Positions 62,927 through 64,000 of a DNA stretch of 64,000 nt are shown in pieces. This DNA is from Globisporangium splendens. Its lineage: Eukaryota; Oomycota; Peronosporomycetes; Pythiales; Pythiaceae. Location: positions 20,797-84,796 of the forward strand of contig VFIW01000153.1 in assembly GCA_006386115.1 (NCBI GenBank), written 5' to 3'. Every line of letters starts with the position of its first letter. The stretch's first letter is position 1. The notes beneath the pieces were generated by a model that was given only the letters and a program-made list of their open reading frames with translations, ran no database searches and was not told where the DNA came from. A program made the position numbers and the translations under genes.

Positions 62927-63580
62927 TGTAATGGGCTATGCCTAGCCATTACATGAAGGTGGATCTGTTCCCAGATCTAGTGTGCCACACACCACCTTCA
63001 CTGTGCATTGTGGAGAGACAAATAACAAAGGGATTACAGTACGACAGTCCCCACATGCACATGTCACGTCATCCCATGACGTCACGAGCGCTCTCTGTGC
63101 TGATCAGTGCAGAATGTTGTTCACATGTACTAATCAGTGCAGAGTGATGACATCCATGTACTAATCAAGTACTGAGTGATGGTTCCTACTTGGGAAACTG
63201 CACTGGCGACGAGACCGACGTGTCTCTGCCACCTGAAGTGAGTGGCGCGAGCCAATCACTTTGCAGGGAATTTTCCATGGGACTTCAAGTTCAAGTTTCC
63301 AGGAGATCCCCTGGTTTCAACCTCAGTGTACCCAAGGTTTTATATATCATATTCATAGGTTTTATTTCTGCATGTTTAGGTTTTAGTTGTAAAACCTCTA
63401 GGAGCCCTAGTGGTGTTTTACATGTAGTGTCAGGAACCATAAGCTCATTTCAATTCAGTTGCAATTTTACCCTCAAGTACTCAAGTCGTCTTCTCTCCCT
63501 CCAAGTCGGGAGATCGCTTCCTCGTCGCACAAGCGTGTGTGCCGTGTTTTGGGGATTGTTGTGAACAGCGCCCCATTACA
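62927..63580 (+). repeat. Chromovirus LTR (3') of the truncated copy
   Basis: TGTAATGGGCTATGCC…GCGCCCCATTACA. Contains one intact TGACGTCA (63,077-63,084) and a mutated partner. Confidence 0.9.
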
Positions 63581-63668
63581 CTACGGAAACCAACTGAAAC
63601 TTATGTAAAACTGCTACAGAGGACGGGATATCATTCACGAGTGACAACAATAGCAGTGTCGTAAGACT

Positions 63669-63745
63669 TCGCAAACTTATCATAAGATACCAAACGACCC
63701 AGATGGTATTCTGTTTTTTGATTCGAGTCATAACTGTGAGCACCT
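63669..63745 (-). repeat. Fanzor right-end remnant, independent locus
   Basis: Minus strand CGAATCAAAAAACAGAAT … TTTGGTATCTTATGATAAGTTTG matches the Fanzor tail at 18,946-19,000, including the terminal GATAAGTTTG. It is diverged from the remnant in units 1-3, so it is a separate insertion. No nuclease is next to it. Confidence 0.65.
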
Positions 63746-63751
63746 CAGAAG

Positions 63752-63782
63752 TGTCACTAATTTAAGCATGAAATTAGTGACA
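63752..63782. other. Perfect 12-bp inverted repeat (hairpin)
   Basis: TGTCACTAATTT, a 7-base loop AAGCATG, then AAATTAGTGACA. It directly adjoins the Fanzor remnant. It could be part of a degenerate guide RNA, the end of another small transposon, or a terminator-like hairpin. Confidence 0.6.
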
Positions 63783-63910
63783 TACAATAGCTTGCTCATG
63801 TCAATTTTTACTGTGTCCGTCAATGCAATGAAAGCCCATACAAATACTTAGTCTGTTGCAGTTGCATTTGTTCATACAAATCCCAATATGTAATGAGATT
63901 TGAGCAAATC

Positions 63911-64000
63911 TGTAAGAGGCTATCCGAGACAGCCTCAAACACAGCACGCACGCTTGCGCTTGAGAGGAAGACTAGAGAGGAACTTGGCAAAAATGCAACT
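63911..64000 (-). repeat. Start of an LTR of subfamily 2, cut by the window end
   Basis: TGTAAGAGGCTATCCGAGACAGCC…, the same as the first 90 bp at 3,197. The rest lies outside the window. Confidence 0.75.

Larger units (their letters stand above)
61880..63580 (+). mobile_element. Truncated chromovirus, 3' part with LTR
   Basis: Same family as 10,013-17,644, in plus orientation. It keeps the end of integrase with the chromodomain (to 62,510), the 3' untranslated part, a polypurine tract (62,914-62,926) and a 654-bp LTR. Everything upstream is missing. The interior is clearly diverged from the first copy. Confidence 0.85.

Noticed and set aside
61675..62949. Single 424-codon ORF extending the chromovirus antisense gene
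   Set aside because: Homology to the first copy stops at about 61,880, and the following codons are out of frame with a protein-like frame of another gene.
1..64000. tRNA, rRNA or snRNA genes
   Set aside because: None recognised on either strand. Only the initiator-Met-type primer site of the chromovirus was seen.

Overview
This is nuclear DNA of a eukaryote, most likely a protist with short spliceosomal introns such as an oomycete-like stramenopile or a chytrid-like organism. The sequence does not settle the lineage. The evidence for a nuclear genome is introns of 65-74 bp with GT..AG borders, LTR, DIRS and LINE retrotransposons, and a Fanzor (eukaryotic TnpB) gene. A large share of the other genes look derived from, or shared with, giant DNA viruses (NCLDVs).

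Layout. 1-5.6 kb holds decayed retroelements: a Copia gag on the minus strand, an unrecognised ORF with a partial second copy, a solo-type LTR, and a DIRS element (RNase H plus tyrosine recombinase). 5.68-7.5 kb is an AT-rich island with an NCLDV-like DNA methyltransferase, an unknown ORF and a short-repeat protein broken by one stop. 7.7-19 kb carries two divergent paralogues of an unrecognised family (E1 and E2). E2 is split by a complete Ty3/chromovirus element (10,013-17,644) flanked by the 5-bp duplication CCAGA. That element has a canonical -1 slip site between gag and pro, and a long antisense coiled-coil ORF at its 3' end. 18.9-20.5 kb is a Fanzor nuclease gene with one frameshift. 20.5-28.1 kb is a long LINE whose ORF1 contains a zinc knuckle and an OTU-type cysteine protease. 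28.2-29.5 kb holds a two-exon coiled-coil gene (family C). 30.3-35.2 kb is a second LINE.

35.2-60.5 kb is one nested structure. A gene unit, consisting of a coiled-coil gene A, a Fanzor 3'-end remnant, a coiled-coil gene B and a zinc-finger/SET gene, occurs three times in alternating orientation. The copies form two overlapping giant palindromes: arms of about 5.5 kb around a 1.4-kb loop at 41.3 kb, and arms of about 8.3 kb around a 278-bp spacer at 52 kb. The second palindrome includes a pair of facing 5'-truncated LINEs, inserted in exon 2 of gene A with a 15-bp target duplication. A decayed CCCH/von Willebrand A gene sits in the first palindrome. 60.5-64 kb holds an unknown broken gene, a truncated chromovirus copy with its antisense ORF, a second independent Fanzor right-end remnant beside a perfect hairpin, and the start of another LTR.

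The most interesting material is threefold. First, the spliced A/B/C family combines variable coiled coils with a C-terminal domain resembling DUF3627 of viral MSV199-type proteins. Second, the Fanzor right-end (omega-RNA) sequence survives without its nuclease at other loci. Third, the chromovirus antisense gene is kept open in two diverged copies. Coordinates of exons and repeats were read by eye. Homology statements come from recognising motifs, not from a search.
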